Of a DNA stretch of 64,000 nt, positions 62,873 through 64,000 are shown piece by piece (the stretch's first letter is position 1; each line of letters begins with the position of its first letter). The translations under genes and the position numbers were made by a program. The DNA comes from Streptomyces sp. SAJ15 (lineage in GTDB: Bacteria; Actinomycetota; Actinomycetes; Streptomycetales; Streptomycetaceae), in contig NZ_NISY01000001.1 of the NCBI RefSeq assembly GCF_007595705.1, forward strand, positions 620,001 through 684,000, read 5' to 3'. The notes under the pieces were generated by a model that was not told the origin of the DNA, searched no databases, and saw only the letters and a program-made list of their open reading frames with translations.

Positions 62873-63478
62873 GTGTTCGACACCGCCGTTTTCGGATCCC
62901 TCTTTCTCACCCTTTTTGTCATCATGGACCCGCCTGGAATCACGCCGATCTTCCTGGCGTTGACCTCCGGGCGCCCGGTCAAGACGCAGCGCAAGATGGC
63001 CTGGCAGGCGGCCTCGGTCGCCTTCGGCGTCATCGCCGTCTTCGGCGTGGCGGGCCAGCAGATCCTCGACTACCTGCATGTCTCGGTCCCGGCGCTGATG
63101 ATCGCCGGCGGACTGCTGCTCCTGCTCATCGCGCTCGACCTGCTCACCGGGAAGTCCGAGGAGCCGACGCAGACGAAGGACGTGAACGCCGCGCTGGTGC
63201 CGCTGGGCATGCCGCTGCTGGCCGGGCCCGGCGCCATCGTCTCGGTGATCCTCGCCGTCCAGAACGCGGACGGCGTCAGCGGTCAGATCTCCGTGTGGGC
63301 GGCGATCGTGGCGATGCACGTGGTGCTGTGGCTGACCATGCGCTACTCGCTGCTGATCATTCGGGTGATCAAGGACGGCGGCGTGGTGCTGGTCACCCGT
63401 CTGGCGGGCATGATGCTCTCGGCACTGGCGGTGCAGCAGATCATCAACGGCGTCACCCAGGTGATCCAGTCGTCCTGA
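62873..63478 (+). CDS. MarC family integral membrane protein
   Basis: A 201-residue protein with six hydrophobic segments and the MarC signatures FVIMDPPGITPIFL and VPLGMPLLAGPGAI. Despite its name MarC is not established as a resistance pump, and its substrate is unknown. The GTG at 62873 gives the usual family length; AAGG is a weak binding site. The 216 bases before it hold nothing recognisable. Confidence 0.9.
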   Translation: MFDTAVFGSLFLTLFVIMDPPGITPIFLALTSGRPVKTQRKMAWQAASVAFGVIAVFGVAGQQILDYLHVSVPALMIAGGLLLLLIALDLLTGKSEEPTQTKDVNAALVPLGMPLLAGPGAIVSVILAVQNADGVSGQISVWAAIVAMHVVLWLTMRYSLLIIRVIKDGGVVLVTRLAGMMLSALAVQQIINGVTQVIQSS

Positions 63479-63526
63479 CGCCGCCCGCTCGCCCCACCGT
63501 CTGACCTGCGCTGTTCAACGCGGCGA

Positions 63527-63564
63527 CGAAGCGCCCCCGTGCACACGGGCACGGGGGCGCTTCG
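63527..63564. terminator. Bidirectional terminator after the MarC gene
   Basis: A perfect 16-bp stem (CGAAGCGCCCCCGTGC with complement 63549-63564) and a six-base loop, between convergent genes. Confidence 0.88.
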
Positions 63565-63595
63565 ACGTTCGTGGGGTGCCGTGGCGGCCCGGCGG

Positions 63596-63748
63596 TTACC
63601 GGACGGCGGATTCGGCTGGGCGGATGTAGATGCGCTGGCCTATCGCGGCGGCCTGCTGCACGATCCGGTCGACGGAGGCGGCGTCCACGACGGTGCTGTC
63701 CACGGCGAGGCCGTCGGTGTCGTCGAGGCGCATGATCTCGAAGCGCAT
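63596..63748 (-). CDS. Small conserved hypothetical protein (50 aa)
   Basis: A 50-residue soluble protein beginning MRFEIMRLDDTDG, with a helical middle (SVDRIVQQAAAIG) and a strand IYIRP at the end. The ATG at 63748 follows AAGGGAGAAG; an upstream in-frame extension is rejected. No domain known. Confidence 0.72.
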   Translation of the reverse strand: MRFEIMRLDDTDGLAVDSTVVDAASVDRIVQQAAAIGQRIYIRPAESAVR

Positions 63749-63868
63749 GGCTTCTCCCTTCGTCTGATCCTCCTGCGGAGAACTGATGGAATGGACGCGT
63801 ACGGCTACCGTGCCGTGCGCTCCGTAGGTGTACAACGGGGTGCACCCTGCAAACATTCCCTACGCTAA

Positions 63869-63880
63869 CGAAAATTTTCG
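63869..63880. promoter_or_regulatory. AT-rich perfect palindrome upstream of the 50-aa gene
   Basis: CGAAAATTTTCG is a 12-bp perfect palindrome in the most AT-rich patch of this end of the window, about 120 bases upstream of the minus-strand start at 63748. A candidate operator or UP-like element. The rest of 63749-64000 holds no gene that I can support. Confidence 0.35.
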
Positions 63881-64000
63881 CGAGACTAATTACTGATGCG
63901 TAAAGGATTTGTTGCGGGCAGCACGCCTTGTGCGGCCCGCGCAACCGCCAGGACAATGAGCCGCGTATGAATCACGTCACGCCTTCGGGCCAGCCGCAGC

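Overview
The window is chromosomal DNA from a high-GC actinomycete, almost certainly a Streptomyces or close relative. The evidence is very high G+C with strong third-position GC bias, frequent GTG starts, many starts without a ribosome binding site, a mycothiol gene (mshB), a bldK-type oligopeptide transporter, and small proteins typical of actinobacteria (DUF3117, FdxA, TatB). I found 60 protein-coding genes that I can support. I saw no tRNA, rRNA, CRISPR, transposase, phage gene or biosynthetic gene cluster.

Left third (1-26 kb). After a short run of 51-bp repeats comes the translational GTPase typA. Three complete five-gene peptide ABC transporters follow. Operon 1 (2725-8583, +) and operon 2 (11086-16655, +) are paralogues with the same order: binding lipoprotein, two permeases, two ATPases. 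Between them lie a small hypothetical gene, a toxin-antitoxin pair (9047-9726) and a YbdK-type carboxylate-amine ligase. A lower-GC accessory module (16971-19800) then encodes a small WXG-like helical protein, a helical/alpha-beta hydrolase (DUF1023-type) and a lipoprotein. Operon 3 (19831-25909, -) has the order permease, lipoprotein, permease, ATPase, ATPase, which is that of bldKABCDE, the peptide importer needed for aerial growth in S. coelicolor.

Middle (26-46 kb). This part carries a Gly/Tyr/Pro-rich membrane protein, an S9 prolyl oligopeptidase, a small membrane protein, mshB with a membrane partner, and an 885-residue repeat-rich wall-associated protein. It continues with a SirB1-type protein and a GNAT acetyltransferase, ferredoxin fdxA with dapC, two exported proteins, dapE, a LOG-type protein, a non-canonical dihydropteroate synthase homologue (folP2 type), a DivIVA-like protein with tag, an enoyl-CoA hydratase and DUF3117. 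The lysine/diaminopimelate genes dapC and dapE are separate units here.

Right third (46-64 kb). After about 0.5 kb of intergenic repeats comes an envelope-stress block: an O-methyltransferase diverging from sigE, then rseA, htrA and tatB. Next are mrp, DUF1003, a soluble MgtE-N/CBS protein, a lipoprotein, and a hypothetical gene enclosed by a roughly 148-bp inverted repeat. The window ends with an EamA exporter, corA, a SUFU-domain protein, a zinc-ribbon protein, a PHP phosphoesterase, a MarC protein and a 50-residue protein.

From memory, the order typA - binding lipoprotein ... mshB ... fdx-dapC ... dapE - LOG - folP2 - DivIVA-like - tag - DUF3117 ... O-MT | sigE-rseA-htrA-tatB ... mrp ... 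MgtE-N ... corA follows the Mycobacterium tuberculosis region of about Rv1165-Rv1239c. The window is therefore an old conserved actinobacterial backbone. The transporter duplication, the toxin-antitoxin pair, the hydrolase module and the repeats look like later insertions or expansions.
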